Below, one piece after another: positions 49,465 to 58,947 of a stretch of DNA of 64,000 nt. The stretch lies in NCBI GenBank assembly GCA_016794525.1, contig JAEUJY010000073.1, forward strand, positions 121,025-185,024, in the 5' to 3' direction. The stretch's first letter is position 1. Every line of letters starts with the position of its first letter. Made by a program: the position numbers and the translations under genes. The DNA comes from Myxococcales bacterium (GTDB lineage Bacteria; Myxococcota_A; Polyangia; Haliangiales; Haliangiaceae). The notes under the pieces are model-generated. The model had not been told where the DNA came from and did not search any database. It saw only the letters and a list, made by a program, of their open reading frames with translations.

Positions 49465-51252
49465 GTGGCCGGGCCGCAGCGCACCGCGCGGACGTCGTGG
49501 GCCGTCATCGCCGCGATCGTGCTGGTCGTGGTCGGCGCGATCGGCGCCCTGCGCGCGGCGCTGACCGGCGCCGACTTCATGTACGATCTCGAGCAGCCGC
49601 GCAGCGCGCTGGCGCGCACGCCGCCGGTGGTGATCGATCCGGCGACGCCGCGGCTGGCCCGGCGGGTGTTGCTGATCATCGTCGACGGGCTGCGCTGGGA
49701 CGCGTCGCAGCGCATGCCCGCGCTCGATCGGCTGCGCGGCCGCGGCGTCAACGGCCACGCCACCTCGCACTACCCGACCTGGTCGCGCCCCAACTACGTC
49801 TCGATCCTCACCGGCGTGCCGCCGCAGGCCTCCGGCGTGCGCACCAACCGCCACTACTCGCCGGTGGCGCTCGACACGCTGATGGATCGCGCCCAGGCCG
49901 CGCGCCTGCGCTCGGGCGCGGCCAGCGACAACAGCCCGCTGCCGGCGCTGTTCCTGCGCCCGCTCGATCCCGCGCGCCAGGCCGAGCTCGACGGGCTCGA
50001 CATCGACGCGATGGACGATCGCGAGTCGGAGGCGTGGCGGGCCGCGGCCGGCATGGAGGTGCGGTCGCCGTTCGACGACGCCCGCTACGCGCCGTGGCCG
50101 GGCGGCGTCGTCGAGGCGGCGCGGGCCCAGCTGGCCGACGGCGCGGCGCTCGAGGTGGTGCTGATCGGCGTGGTCGACGACGCCGGCCACGCCGAGGGCG
50201 CGGCCAGCGACGAGTACGCCGCCGCGGTCGCGACCGCCGATCGCATGGTCGCGCGGATCGTCGCCGCGGTCGATCTCGATCGCGACGCGGTGATCGTCGT
50301 CGCCGATCACGGCCACACCGATCGCGGCGGCCACGGCGGCGTCGAGCCCGAGGTCATGACCGTGCCGCTGGTCGCCGCCGGCGCCGGCATCCGCGCGGGC
50401 GCCGCGCCGCGCGACGCCCGGCTGATCGACGTCGCGCCGACGGTGGCGGCGCTGCTGGCGATGCCGGCGCCGGGCCACGGCCTGGGGCGCACGCTCACCG
50501 AGCTGCTGACGCTCGATCCGGCGGCGGCCGTGGCGCGGGTCGCCGCCGACGACGCGCGGCGTGCGCGCACCGCGCGGGTGGTCGCCGACTCACGCTCGAC
50601 CAGCCTGGCCCGGGCGCTGGCCCGGCGTGGGCTGCGGCTGGGTGGCGTGGCCGCGCTGGCGCTGGCGCTGGTCGGTGGCGCGCTGTGGCTGCGGCGGCGC
50701 GGCGGGCTGTGGTTCGATCGCCGCACGCTGGTGCTGGGGATGCCGGCGTTCTTCGTCGTGTACTACGTGATGGTGGCGGCGCTGGGCCAGCGGTTCTCGC
50801 CGTCGTTCTTGCCGGCCAAGGGCGACCTCGCGTTCGAGCTGGCCAAGTACGGCGTGATCGGCGCGCTGGCCCACGTCGCGGTCGGCTGGATGGTGCTGCG
50901 GCGCCACCGATCGCTGGCCGAGCGCCTGGCGCTGGCCAACGGCAACGCCGCGGTCGGCCTGTTCCTGACGATGGTGCCGGCGCTGCTGTTGTGGGCGTTG
51001 TTCCCGCCGCCGTACACCGAGGTGCCGGGGCCGCGCATGCTGGTGATCATCCCGTCGCTGCAGGTCGCGGTCGCGCTGTACGCGTTCGCGATCCTGCTGT
51101 CGCTCGCGATCGAGGTGGTGGTGTTCTTCGCGCGCGCGCTCGATCCGTCGACGCGGCTGATCCGCCTCGAGCGCGCGACCGCGCTCGCCCGCAAGCAGCT
51201 CGAGGCGGTGATCCCCCGCGGCAGCGATCGCGGCGAGCCGCCCGCGGCGTGA
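49465..51252 (+). CDS. Membrane-bound alkaline-phosphatase-superfamily phosphodiesterase-like protein
   Basis: 595 residues from GTG 49465. An N-terminal helix (AVIAAIVLVVVGAIGALRA) is followed by an alkaline-phosphatase-superfamily domain: RVLLIIVDGLRWD (metal Asp), the nucleophile region SHYPTWSRPNYVSILTGVPPQ, IGVVDDAGHAEG (metal Asp and His), and VVADHGHTDRGGHGG (metal Asp, His). Four or five C-terminal helices (about 430-565) make it a polytopic protein, resembling lipid or glycan phosphoethanolamine-transferase-like or phosphodiesterase proteins. Substrate unknown. It follows hflX by 8 bp. Confidence 0.85.
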   Translation: MAGPQRTARTSWAVIAAIVLVVVGAIGALRAALTGADFMYDLEQPRSALARTPPVVIDPATPRLARRVLLIIVDGLRWDASQRMPALDRLRGRGVNGHATSHYPTWSRPNYVSILTGVPPQASGVRTNRHYSPVALDTLMDRAQAARLRSGAASDNSPLPALFLRPLDPARQAELDGLDIDAMDDRESEAWRAAAGMEVRSPFDDARYAPWPGGVVEAARAQLADGAALEVVLIGVVDDAGHAEGAASDEYAAAVATADRMVARIVAAVDLDRDAVIVVADHGHTDRGGHGGVEPEVMTVPLVAAGAGIRAGAAPRDARLIDVAPTVAALLAMPAPGHGLGRTLTELLTLDPAAAVARVAADDARRARTARVVADSRSTSLARALARRGLRLGGVAALALALVGGALWLRRRGGLWFDRRTLVLGMPAFFVVYYVMVAALGQRFSPSFLPAKGDLAFELAKYGVIGALAHVAVGWMVLRRHRSLAERLALANGNAAVGLFLTMVPALLLWALFPPPYTEVPGPRMLVIIPSLQVAVALYAFAILLSLAIEVVVFFARALDPSTRLIRLERATALARKQLEAVIPRGSDRGEPPAA

Positions 51253-51415
51253 GCGATGTGATCTCGGTCGCGGTCGGGGCGATCGCGGCCCGCGCAGATC
51301 GTCGCACCGTCGCGGGCGGCCGCGCGCGGTGTGCGGGCCCGCGTCGGGCGAATGTCGTTGCGCACGCGGGGAGTTGCGGCGCGTGCGGCGCCAGCTGAGG
51401 CGCGTACACCTCGCG

Positions 51416-51433
51416 TGGCTACTGTAGTAGCCA
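51416..51433. promoter_or_regulatory. Perfect 7-4-7 palindrome before the metalloprotease gene
   Basis: TGGCTAC-TGTA-GTAGCCA lies in the longest intergenic stretch (51253-51496), 63 bp before the start of the large metalloprotease gene. ATCACGATTTT follows. It may be an operator for the next gene or a weak terminator of the preceding one. The rest of the gap shows nothing recognisable. Confidence 0.45.
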
Positions 51434-51496
51434 TCACGATTTTCGGTGGTCAGGATCTTTCGTGCGATCGCGCCGCGGGCTAGAAGCCGCCCCGTC

Positions 51497-54400
51497 ATGT
51501 CGATCATCTCGAAGATTTCGGTGCTCGCGCTCGCGAGCACACTGCTGGTCGGTTGCGCCGAGGATGCGGCGACCACCTCCGATGCGCCGGCGACGTCGGC
51601 GACATACCTCGATCAGGTCGGCCGCGCCGATCAACCGGCGTCGCTGGTGGTGCTGGCGCCGACCGCGACCGCCGCCGATCGCGAGCGCGTCGAGGGCGCG
51701 ATCGCGCAGCTCGGCGGCACCGTCGTCGGCTCGCTGCCGCCGCGGCTGATCATCGCCACCATCCCGGCCGGCGCCGAGCGCGTGCTCGCCGACGCCGGCG
51801 TGGTCGCGCGCTTCGACCGCGCGGTGACGCCGGCCGACCTGGCCGCGCCGACCCTCGCCGAGGAGCGCTTCCTCGCGGTCCACGCCGCGCGCTGGTTCCC
51901 GGCCGACGTGCCGATGGCGGCGCGCCTGGCGCCGACCGCGCGGCTGCGCGCCGACGGCGAGCGCGAGGGCACCGTGGCCCCGTTCGCCGCCGCGCGGATC
52001 GCCGCCGGCGAGCCCGGCGCGCCGGTCGACCCCGACGACGCCGTCGCGGTGCCGTACGCCTCGGGCACGATCGTCGTCTCGATCGTGCTGCCCGAGTCGA
52101 ACGGCTCGATCGACGCGTCGACCGAGGACTGGACCGAGGCGATGGTCCGCGAGACCTACCTCAAGATCGCGACCGCGCTCGACAAGGTCGCGGCGACCGA
52201 TCGCAACGCCGACCTGCGCTTCGTCATCCACGCCGCGTCGGCGCCGGCCGCCGGCGGCCTGGTCGGCACCGTCGACACCGCCTACGAGTTCGGCCAGCGC
52301 GCCAACTGGGGCGGCGTCAACACCGAGTACCTGGCCACCGCCGACGTGCTCGGCAAGATCCTGGGCCGCCCGCTCACCGAGTTCGAGGTCGGGCCGGCCG
52401 CGGTCGAGTACACCGCCGACCTCAAGCGGCAGTACCACGCCGACGGCGCGTTCTTCGTGATCGTCGCCGCCAACGGCAACGGCACCGCCGGCCTGCGCGC
52501 CCACGCGTTCATCAACGGCCCGTGGACCGTGCTCGACACCGGCTACGGCCACGAGACGTTCATGCACGAGTTCGGGCACATCTTCGGCGCGCTCGACGAG
52601 TACTGCCCCGACGCCTGCGTCCCGCCGTTCTCGGTGGCCGGCTACCTCGGCATGTACAACGCCAACGCCCAGGCCCAGCAAGGCGCCGGCGGCATCGACG
52701 ACGGCCGCGGCGAGAGCGCCTCGTCGCTGATGCAGTACAACCAGCCGGGCGCGGTCAACGGCTACACCCGCGGCGCGTGGGGCTGGATCGACAGCGACGG
52801 CGACGGCGTGATCGAGGTCCGCGACACCGTCCCCGCCAGCGAGCTGCGGCTCACCGCCGATCGCCAGCGGGTGCGGGTCACCGGCACGATCGTCGATCGC
52901 CCGGCCACCCGGGTGTGGGCGGCGCCGTACAGCGTCAACCGGATCGTCGCGCTCGAGTACGCCTTCGCGGCGACCGGCCCGTGGCTGCGCCTGCCGCTGC
53001 CGGGCGACACCCGCGGCCGCCAGGCGGTCGACGTCGAGCTCGGCCAGCTGCCGGGCGGCACCCGCACCGTGTGGCTGCGCGGCGTCAACTCGGTCGGCAA
53101 CGTCGAGCCGCGGCCGGTCGCGCTGAGCGTGACCACCACCGGCACCGCCAACAGCGCGCCCCACGGCCGGCTCGACCTGCCGGCGCGGGCCGGCTCGGCG
53201 ACGGCGCTGACGCTCACCACCGGCGCGGTCGATCTCGACGGCGACGCGGTGACCGTGCGCTACGACCTCGACGGCAACGGCACCTGGGACACCAGCTACC
53301 GCGCGCTCGGCGCCTACGCCTTCACGCCGACCGCCGGCCTGCGCACCGTGCGCGCCCAGTTCAAGGACGCGCGCAACGCGACCCGCGTCGTCACCGCGAC
53401 CCTGCCGGTGGTGACCGGCGCCGCGCCGGCGACGATCACGCTGGGCGCGGTCCCGAGCCAGGTCTACGGCGCCAACCCGGCGCGGATCACCGCGGCGGTG
53501 GCCGCCCCCGGCGCGACGCTGAGCGCGACCGCGACGCTGGCGACCGACGACGACGTCGCGACCGCGCCGGTGACGATCGCCGCCGACGGCACGCTCGCCG
53601 TCGATCTGCCGACGCCGCGCTCGCTGCGCACCCGGCCGCTCGACCTGGCCGCGGGCGACCGCACGCTGGGCAACAACGACGTCCGCGACCTGGCGGTGCT
53701 CGACGGCAACCTGATCGCGGTCGCGGCCGGCACCGGCGGCGTGTGGATCGTCGACGTCACCGATCGCGCCGCCCCGCGGGTGGTCGCGCAGGTGGCGCTC
53801 GAGACCACCGCGCACCGGCTGCGCAAGGTCGGGACCAAGCTGTTCGTGCTCGGGAGCTACCTGACCGTGCTCGACATCGCCGACCCGCGCGCCCCGCGCG
53901 AGCTGAAGCAGTGGTTCACGACCAGCGACACCGCGACCGCGGCCAGCCAGGAGACGATCGGCATCAGCGACGGCGACGGCGGCTACGCGACGCACGGCCT
54001 GTCGACCGGGCTCGGCGGGCGGATCAGCCGCACCACCGTGCGCGTGACGATCGATCACCCGAACCCGGCCGACCTGGTGATCCGGCTGGTGCCGTGGAAG
54101 GGCTCGGCGCTGCCGCCGGTGGTGCTGTGGGATCACCGCGCCGCGGCCGGCGGGCTGCGCACGCTGACGTTCTCGTCGACCTCGACCCCGGCGCTGCGCG
54201 CCCTCGACGGCGCGTTCGCCGACGGCTACTGGTCGATCGAGGTCCAGGACGATCAGGCCAACGGCCAGGGCGGGCAGCTGCTCGGCTCGCAGCTCGACTT
54301 CACGGCCCGCAGCCGCGCCGCGCGCGTGATCACCAACGCCAGCGAGCTGGCCGGCGTGACCTCGTTCGGCGAGCTGGTGGTCGCCGGCGACGGCGTCCAG

Positions 54401-55399
54401 GTGGTCGACGTGGCGGTGCCGCAGTGGATGATGCCGGTCGGCGCGATCGCCGGCACCGGCACGTACAGCGCGACGATGATCGACGACGCGGCGATCGTCA
54501 GCGCGCCGCTCGAGGCCAAGAACCCCGACGGCTCGACGTCGACCGCCCCGGTGCGCGGGCTGTGCGCGATCGACCTGACCTACGCCGCCCCGCGGCTGGT
54601 GCGGTGCGACGCGACGATCGAGGCCCGCGACCACGCGCAGATCGCCGGCCGGCTGTACGTCGGCACCGGCGGCAAGTGCCAGCGCGACGACGGCGCGTGC
54701 GAGCCGCCGGCGACGATCGTCGGCAGCGCCCGCAACTTCGCGCGCGGCTGGGCGTGGCGGCTGGGCACGACGCCGCTGCGGGTCGACCGCTGGGCGTTCG
54801 GTGACGCGGCCGCGGTGTGGACCGTCAACGAGCAGGGCGCGGTCGATCGGCTGAACGTCGCCAACCCGGCCGCGGTCACCGTGGCCGAGCGCTTCGCGCG
54901 CACGTACACGACGCGGCTGGTGCCGCTGCGGCTGCCCGAGGTCATCCTGTTCGACTTCGGCGCGATGGCGCGCCTCGCGACGCTGGGGGATGCGTGGAGC
55001 ATCCTGTCGCGGGTCTACCGGCTCACGATCACCGCGACCAACGCCGCGGGCGCCGCCACGACCGTGACCCGCCACGTCCACGTCGTGCCGTACGACCACG
55101 CGCCGACCGCCGTGACCACCGCGATCGTGCCGCCCAAGGACGGCATCGGCGGCAACCACCTGCAGATCACCGTCGTCGACCCCGACGACGGCAGCACGTG
55201 GGATCCGACCCGGTTCGCGCGGGTCGACTGGGACGGCGACGGCAGCTTCGACACCGACTGGCTGTGGATGGGCGCCGACGGCGAGGGTCGGTTCGTGACC
55301 GATCTCGAGATCGTCCCGGGCGCCGCCGCCCGCACCGCGATCGTCGAGGCCCGCGACGGCTTCTGGGCCCGCGCCCGGACCTCGACGGTCCTGCCGTAG
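51497..55399 (+). CDS. Large mosaic metalloprotease lipoprotein with LVIVD-like and P-domain modules
   Basis: 1300 residues from ATG 51497. Lipobox LLVGC (Cys20). A zincin motif HEFGHIFGALDEY (His357, Glu358, His361, Gly364, Asp367), matching HExxHxxGxxD, is followed by the likely Met-turn SLMQYN (Met412). Downstream are beta-sandwich parts, LVIVD-like repeats (GGVWIVDVTDRAAPRVVAQVAL; KLFVLGSYLTVLDIADPRAPREL), and a segment like the proprotein-convertase P-domain (RTTVRVTIDHPNPADLVIRLVPWKG...DGAFADGYWSIEVQDDQANGQGG). Calcium-loop-like DGDGDG/DLDGDG motifs occur. It likely degrades proteins outside the cell or at the outer membrane; myxobacterial predation or nutrition is a reasonable guess. 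Confidence 0.85.
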   Translation: MSIISKISVLALASTLLVGCAEDAATTSDAPATSATYLDQVGRADQPASLVVLAPTATAADRERVEGAIAQLGGTVVGSLPPRLIIATIPAGAERVLADAGVVARFDRAVTPADLAAPTLAEERFLAVHAARWFPADVPMAARLAPTARLRADGEREGTVAPFAAARIAAGEPGAPVDPDDAVAVPYASGTIVVSIVLPESNGSIDASTEDWTEAMVRETYLKIATALDKVAATDRNADLRFVIHAASAPAAGGLVGTVDTAYEFGQRANWGGVNTEYLATADVLGKILGRPLTEFEVGPAAVEYTADLKRQYHADGAFFVIVAANGNGTAGLRAHAFINGPWTVLDTGYGHETFMHEFGHIFGALDEYCPDACVPPFSVAGYLGMYNANAQAQQGAGGIDDGRGESASSLMQYNQPGAVNGYTRGAWGWIDSDGDGVIEVRDTVPASELRLTADRQRVRVTGTIVDRPATRVWAAPYSVNRIVALEYAFAATGPWLRLPLPGDTRGRQAVDVELGQLPGGTRTVWLRGVNSVGNVEPRPVALSVTTTGTANSAPHGRLDLPARAGSATALTLTTGAVDLDGDAVTVRYDLDGNGTWDTSYRALGAYAFTPTAGLRTVRAQFKDARNATRVVTATLPVVTGAAPATITLGAVPSQVYGANPARITAAVAAPGATLSATATLATDDDVATAPVTIAADGTLAVDLPTPRSLRTRPLDLAAGDRTLGNNDVRDLAVLDGNLIAVAAGTGGVWIVDVTDRAAPRVVAQVALETTAHRLRKVGTKLFVLGSYLTVLDIADPRAPRELKQWFTTSDTATAASQETIGISDGDGGYATHGLSTGLGGRISRTTVRVTIDHPNPADLVIRLVPWKGSALPPVVLWDHRAAAGGLRTLTFSSTSTPALRALDGAFADGYWSIEVQDDQANGQGGQLLGSQLDFTARSRAARVITNASELAGVTSFGELVVAGDGVQVVDVAVPQWMMPVGAIAGTGTYSATMIDDAAIVSAPLEAKNPDGSTSTAPVRGLCAIDLTYAAPRLVRCDATIEARDHAQIAGRLYVGTGGKCQRDDGACEPPATIVGSARNFARGWAWRLGTTPLRVDRWAFGDAAAVWTVNEQGAVDRLNVANPAAVTVAERFARTYTTRLVPLRLPEVILFDFGAMARLATLGDAWSILSRVYRLTITATNAAGAATTVTRHVHVVPYDHAPTAVTTAIVPPKDGIGGNHLQITVVDPDDGSTWDPTRFARVDWDGDGSFDTDWLWMGADGEGRFVTDLEIVPGAAARTAIVEARDGFWARARTSTVLP

Positions 55400-55409
55400 C
55401 CTGCGGCGG

Positions 55410-55862
55410 TCAGCGGCCGCGGCCCGGCGCCCGGCGCCCCTGGCCGCGGCCGTGGTGCTTGCCGAGGCGGGTCGGCCGGCCGGGCCGCGCGTCGGTGCGG
55501 TCGTCGCGATCGCGGCCGCCGCGCATGCCCTGGTCGCGGTCGTCGCGACCAGCGCGCATGCCCCGGTCGCGGTCGTCGCGGCCGGCGCGCATGCCCCGGT
55601 CGCGGTCGTCGCGGCCGGCACGGTCGCGCCAGAAGTCGCCGGCGCGCTGAGCGTCGCGGTCGCGGCCCATCGCCAGGTCACGGCCCCGGGCCGGATCGCG
55701 GTCGCGGGCCTGGTCGTGGTCGCAGCTGGCGGCGCCGGGCGCGGCGCCGGCGCGCCCGCCGTGATCGCGCTGGTCGGCGCTGGCGAGGCCGGCGGCGACG
55801 GTGAGCGCGAGCGCGACGGTGGTGAGCGAGGTGAAGACGCGGAAGCGACGGCTGGTATTCAT
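55410..55862 (-). CDS. Secreted RD-repeat protein, low complexity
   Basis: 150 residues. ATG 55862 starts a clear signal peptide (MNTSRRFRVFTSLTTVALALTVAAGLASA); an upstream ATG (55889) would place nine residues before it. The mature protein is dominated by Arg, Asp and Gly, with three 11-residue repeats (GRDDRDRGMRA type) and a Lys/Arg/Gly-rich end. It resembles polyampholytic, disordered proteins; no enzyme domain is seen. The repeats correspond to 33-bp tandem DNA units (55521-55619). Confidence 0.72.
   Translation of the reverse strand: MNTSRRFRVFTSLTTVALALTVAAGLASADQRDHGGRAGAAPGAASCDHDQARDRDPARGRDLAMGRDRDAQRAGDFWRDRAGRDDRDRGMRAGRDDRDRGMRAGRDDRDQGMRGGRDRDDRTDARPGRPTRLGKHHGRGQGRRAPGRGR
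55521..55619 (-). repeat. 33-bp tandem repeat, three copies, in the RD-repeat gene
   Basis: Three near-identical 33-bp units start at 55521, 55554 and 55587 (GCGCATGCCC(T/C)GGTCGCGGTC core). They keep frame and code for repeated 11-residue units. Copy-number change by slippage would lengthen or shorten the protein in steps of 11 residues. Confidence 0.8.
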
Positions 55863-56021
55863 GAGGTTCGACAGCTCCTGTCCCGGCACCGGGACGTGCG
55901 TCGGTAGTGCAGCCGCCGGGCCAGGCGGGCAGGGCCTCGCCGGGCGCGTGCGCGGCGTCGGCGCGGCGCGACCTGCGGTTCCTGCAGCGCGGTGGCTGCG
56001 AGAGGTGCAGGCGCGCGGGCG

Positions 56022-57398
56022 CTACGGCCGCTCGAGGATCGCGTTGGTCTCGCCGCCGGCGGTGGTGCCGTCGGCGCGGCGGTGCGTGTAGTCGAACAGC
56101 TCGTCCTGATCGACCACGACCTCGGCGCCTTCCTTGAGCGCCGCGATGCTGAACGGCTGGTTGGCCAGCACGCCGCTCAGGCGCTTGCCGTGCCAGGCGT
56201 GGACCTCGACCCACATCCACTCGACCCCACCGTCGTCGGTGGTGAACGGCGCCTTGACCATCAGCTGCTCGAGATCGGGCACGCCGTGGGCGAAGCGCGG
56301 GGCCAGCTTGGCCAGCTCGACCATGGCGCGCTTGCGCGCGGCGGCCAGCTCGGCGTCGTCTCGCGCCGCCTGGATCACCTCGTCGGCGTCGAGCCCGAAG
56401 AACGCGCGCCGGGCCTCGGCCACGGCCACCGCCGAGCCGTCGCCGATCGTCAGCTCGATCTCGGGATCGGCGTGGTGGTGGTCGTCGTCGCCGGTGGACC
56501 ACGTCGCCCCGAGCGTCACCGCGCCGGTGCCGCCGGCCGCCACCAGCTCGCGGTGGCGCGTCGGCCACGGCTCGGTGGTCAGGCGCGCGGTGGCGACGTC
56601 GAGCTCGCCGTCGCGCGGGAGGCGGCCGCCCTCGATGAGCGTCTGCGCCGCGGCGTTCACGAGCACCACGACGTCGTCGCGGTAGCTGCTGGGCAGCCCG
56701 CGGACGTACAGCTCGGGCAGCCCCAGCCGCGCCATCCCGAACGTCTCGAGGAAGATGCCGCCACCGTCGTCGCGGACCGCGTCGATGATGATCACGCGGT
56801 GGGCCTCGATCGCGAAGCCGGCCGGGCGCGTGCCGTCGAAGCTGGCGACCGAGAACACCTGGCTGGTGTAGGGATCGACGATCCAGCCGTGGCCCGCGGC
56901 GGCGCCGGCGCGCGCGGCGGCCGCCGTCAGGTGCAGGTCGTTGGCGAGATCGTGATCGGTGGCCGGATGCCCGACGGTCACGCGCAGCGCGGTCGCGGCG
57001 GCGCCCAGGCCCGCGCGGTCGGCGTCGGTGAGCTCGACGCCGCGGTAGGGCAGCGCCTCGGGCATGAACATCGTGTCGGCCAGCGCGAGCGCCGCGACCT
57101 CGGCGTCGCCGCGGCCGGCCAGCACCCGCGCGCTGGCGGCGCGCGCGCGATCGGCGTCGGCGGCCGAGGTGAACACCAGGTGGTACTCGTCCGCGGGCGC
57201 CGGGCCGCGCACGGCGCCGGCGGCGATCCGCGCGCCGATCGTGCGCTGACCCGGCGTCGCCACGGGGACCGCATCCGGCGCGGCGCTGGTCGTGGCGTCG
57301 GATGCGTGGACGGGCTGGGCCCGAGGCGTCCCGCCGTCGCGCGGCTTGCACGCCGCCAGCCCGAGCCCACATCCGATCAGCGCGATCGCGATCCGCAT
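56022..57398 (-). CDS. Lipoprotein with C-terminal DUF2314-like domain
   Basis: 458 residues from ATG 57398. The signal peptide ends in GLAAC (Cys17). A long N-terminal part (about 20-370) has mixed alpha/beta character with no recognised family; it includes TWSTGDDDHHHADPEIELTIG, a short His/Asp cluster. The last 80 residues (MVKAPFTTDDGGVEWMWVEVHAWHGKRLSGVLANQPF... LFDYTHRRADGTTAGGETNAI) fit the DUF2314 pattern. Role unknown. Last gene of a minus-strand row after the M81 peptidase (51 bp gap). Confidence 0.8.
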   Translation of the reverse strand: MRIAIALIGCGLGLAACKPRDGGTPRAQPVHASDATTSAAPDAVPVATPGQRTIGARIAAGAVRGPAPADEYHLVFTSAADADRARAASARVLAGRGDAEVAALALADTMFMPEALPYRGVELTDADRAGLGAAATALRVTVGHPATDHDLANDLHLTAAAARAGAAAGHGWIVDPYTSQVFSVASFDGTRPAGFAIEAHRVIIIDAVRDDGGGIFLETFGMARLGLPELYVRGLPSSYRDDVVVLVNAAAQTLIEGGRLPRDGELDVATARLTTEPWPTRHRELVAAGGTGAVTLGATWSTGDDDHHHADPEIELTIGDGSAVAVAEARRAFFGLDADEVIQAARDDAELAAARKRAMVELAKLAPRFAHGVPDLEQLMVKAPFTTDDGGVEWMWVEVHAWHGKRLSGVLANQPFSIAALKEGAEVVVDQDELFDYTHRRADGTTAGGETNAILERP

Positions 57399-57449
57399 GC
57401 CCCGACCATCGGCGGCGCCGGCGACGCTGTCAATCACCGCCCGGCGGCG

Positions 57450-58943
57450 TCAGGCGGCGACGCCGCGGCGGGCGCGGTCGCGCGGGCGCCAGTCGTCGAC
57501 CGGATCGCGCGGGTGCATCGGGCCGTCGAAGGTCAGGCGGTGGGCGGCGTCGAAGTCGGTCGCGCCCTGGGTGCGCACGAAGATCGTCTTGCGGTTGTAG
57601 GGCAGGAAGAACAGCAGGAACGGGAAGAAGTTCTTCACCATCACGACGTCGGCCTTCATCAGCGGCAGGCCCACGTCGCGGTAGAACGACGGCCGCATCA
57701 CCATCGCCGGCCCCTCGACCACGACCAGCCGCAGGTGCGCGATCGCCAGCACCGCGGTGCGCAGGAAGCCGGGCTGATCGAGCTTGCGCTCGAGCCGCGC
57801 GCGCACCGCCAGCGGCGGCCCCGAGGCCGGATCGAGGTGGCCGCCGACCTCGACGTCGACCTCGCTGCCCTCGGGCGCGTCCCACAGCGCGGCGATCGCC
57901 ACCGGATCGCGCACCGCCGCGTAGGTGAGCAGCCCGCCGCCCTCGGCCAGCATCGCGCGCAGGAGGTGGGTCGAGTCGCCGGGCGCGCCGGCGGTGACCA
58001 CGTCGGAGGCGTCGGACATCATCACCACGCCGAGCTTGCGCCGCACCCGCGCCGCGCGGGCGGCGGCCAGGCCCTCCGACGCGGTCGCGAACGTCGGCGG
58101 CATCGCGTGGCGTCGCGCCCAGCACATCTCGGCCAGCTCGTCGGCGAGGCGCTCGGCCGCGGCCGGCTCGCCGTAGGCCAGCGTCGCCCAGCCCAGCGCC
58201 GGATCGTCGTTCCACGGGTGGACCATGAACGTCGACACGCTGGCGACCTCGCCGCGCCGCTCGGCCTTGGCCATGCGCCGGAACACCGCGCGCATCGGCG
58301 CCAGGAAGTCGATCGTCTTGCCGCCGCCGAGCAGCATCGGCAGCGTGCGCCACGCCGCGGTCGGGCGGCGCCCGTCGAGGATCCCCAGCAGCAGCTCGGC
58401 CGCGCGCTTGCCGACGCGGGCGTGGTCGCGGTGCGGGTTGGTCTGGTACGCGACGATCGCGTCGGCGGCCTCGACCCGCGCCCGCGTCAGGTTGGCGTGC
58501 AGGTCGTGGGTGCAGGTGATCGGCACGCCGCCCGCCGCGTCGCGCGCCCGGCGCAGCAGCTCGGCCTCGGGATCGCGCAGCCCCTCGACGCCCATCGCGC
58601 CGTGCAGCGCCAGCACGACGCCGTCGGGCCGGGCCGCGCGCAGGCCGTCGGTCAGGCGATCGGTCAGCGCGTCGAAGCACGCCCGCGACAGCTTGCCGCC
58701 CGACGACGCCCACGCCGACAGCACCGGCAGCGGGGTGGCGCCGCCGGCGCGCAGCGCGGCCACCGCGCCGGCCAGCTCGGCCTTCTTGAAGAAGCCCGGC
58801 ACCTCGTTCGGCGTGCGGTCGACCGCGGCCAGGAGCGCGTCGCCGGTCAGGTAGTGGCTCTGCTCGAAGTCGGCCAGCTCGGTCGGGACCGGCGTCAGCG
58901 CGTTGGTCTCCTGCATGATCCGCGCGAACGCGATCCGGCGCAC
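57450..58943 (-). CDS. M81-family metallopeptidase (MlrC-like)
   Basis: 497 residues. M81/microcystinase-C signatures: FARIMQETNALTPVPTE, VVLALHGAMGVEGLRDPEAELL, ITCTHDLHANLT and YQTNPHRDHARVG, with conserved His/Asp that bind zinc. The C-terminal domain (VMMSDASDVVTAGAPGDSTHLLRAML) is the second MlrC domain. Known relatives cleave linearised microcystin; others act on unknown substrates. It starts 4 bp after the sphingosine-phosphate-lyase-like stop, so it belongs to that operon. Confidence 0.9.
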   Translation of the reverse strand: MRRIAFARIMQETNALTPVPTELADFEQSHYLTGDALLAAVDRTPNEVPGFFKKAELAGAVAALRAGGATPLPVLSAWASSGGKLSRACFDALTDRLTDGLRAARPDGVVLALHGAMGVEGLRDPEAELLRRARDAAGGVPITCTHDLHANLTRARVEAADAIVAYQTNPHRDHARVGKRAAELLLGILDGRRPTAAWRTLPMLLGGGKTIDFLAPMRAVFRRMAKAERRGEVASVSTFMVHPWNDDPALGWATLAYGEPAAAERLADELAEMCWARRHAMPPTFATASEGLAAARAARVRRKLGVVMMSDASDVVTAGAPGDSTHLLRAMLAEGGGLLTYAAVRDPVAIAALWDAPEGSEVDVEVGGHLDPASGPPLAVRARLERKLDQPGFLRTAVLAIAHLRLVVVEGPAMVMRPSFYRDVGLPLMKADVVMVKNFFPFLLFFLPYNRKTIFVRTQGATDFDAAHRLTFDGPMHPRDPVDDWRPRDRARRGVAA

Positions 58944-58947
58944 GACG

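Noticed and set aside
55521..55619. Possible CRISPR array
   Set aside because: Units are contiguous, in frame and code for repeated residues; there are no spacers.
51434..55681. A 1415-residue open frame antisense to the metalloprotease gene
   Set aside because: It is the high-GC mirror of a real gene, rich in Arg, Gly, Ala and Val-Asp repeats, with no signal peptide or domain; the plus-strand frame has a lipobox and zinc site.
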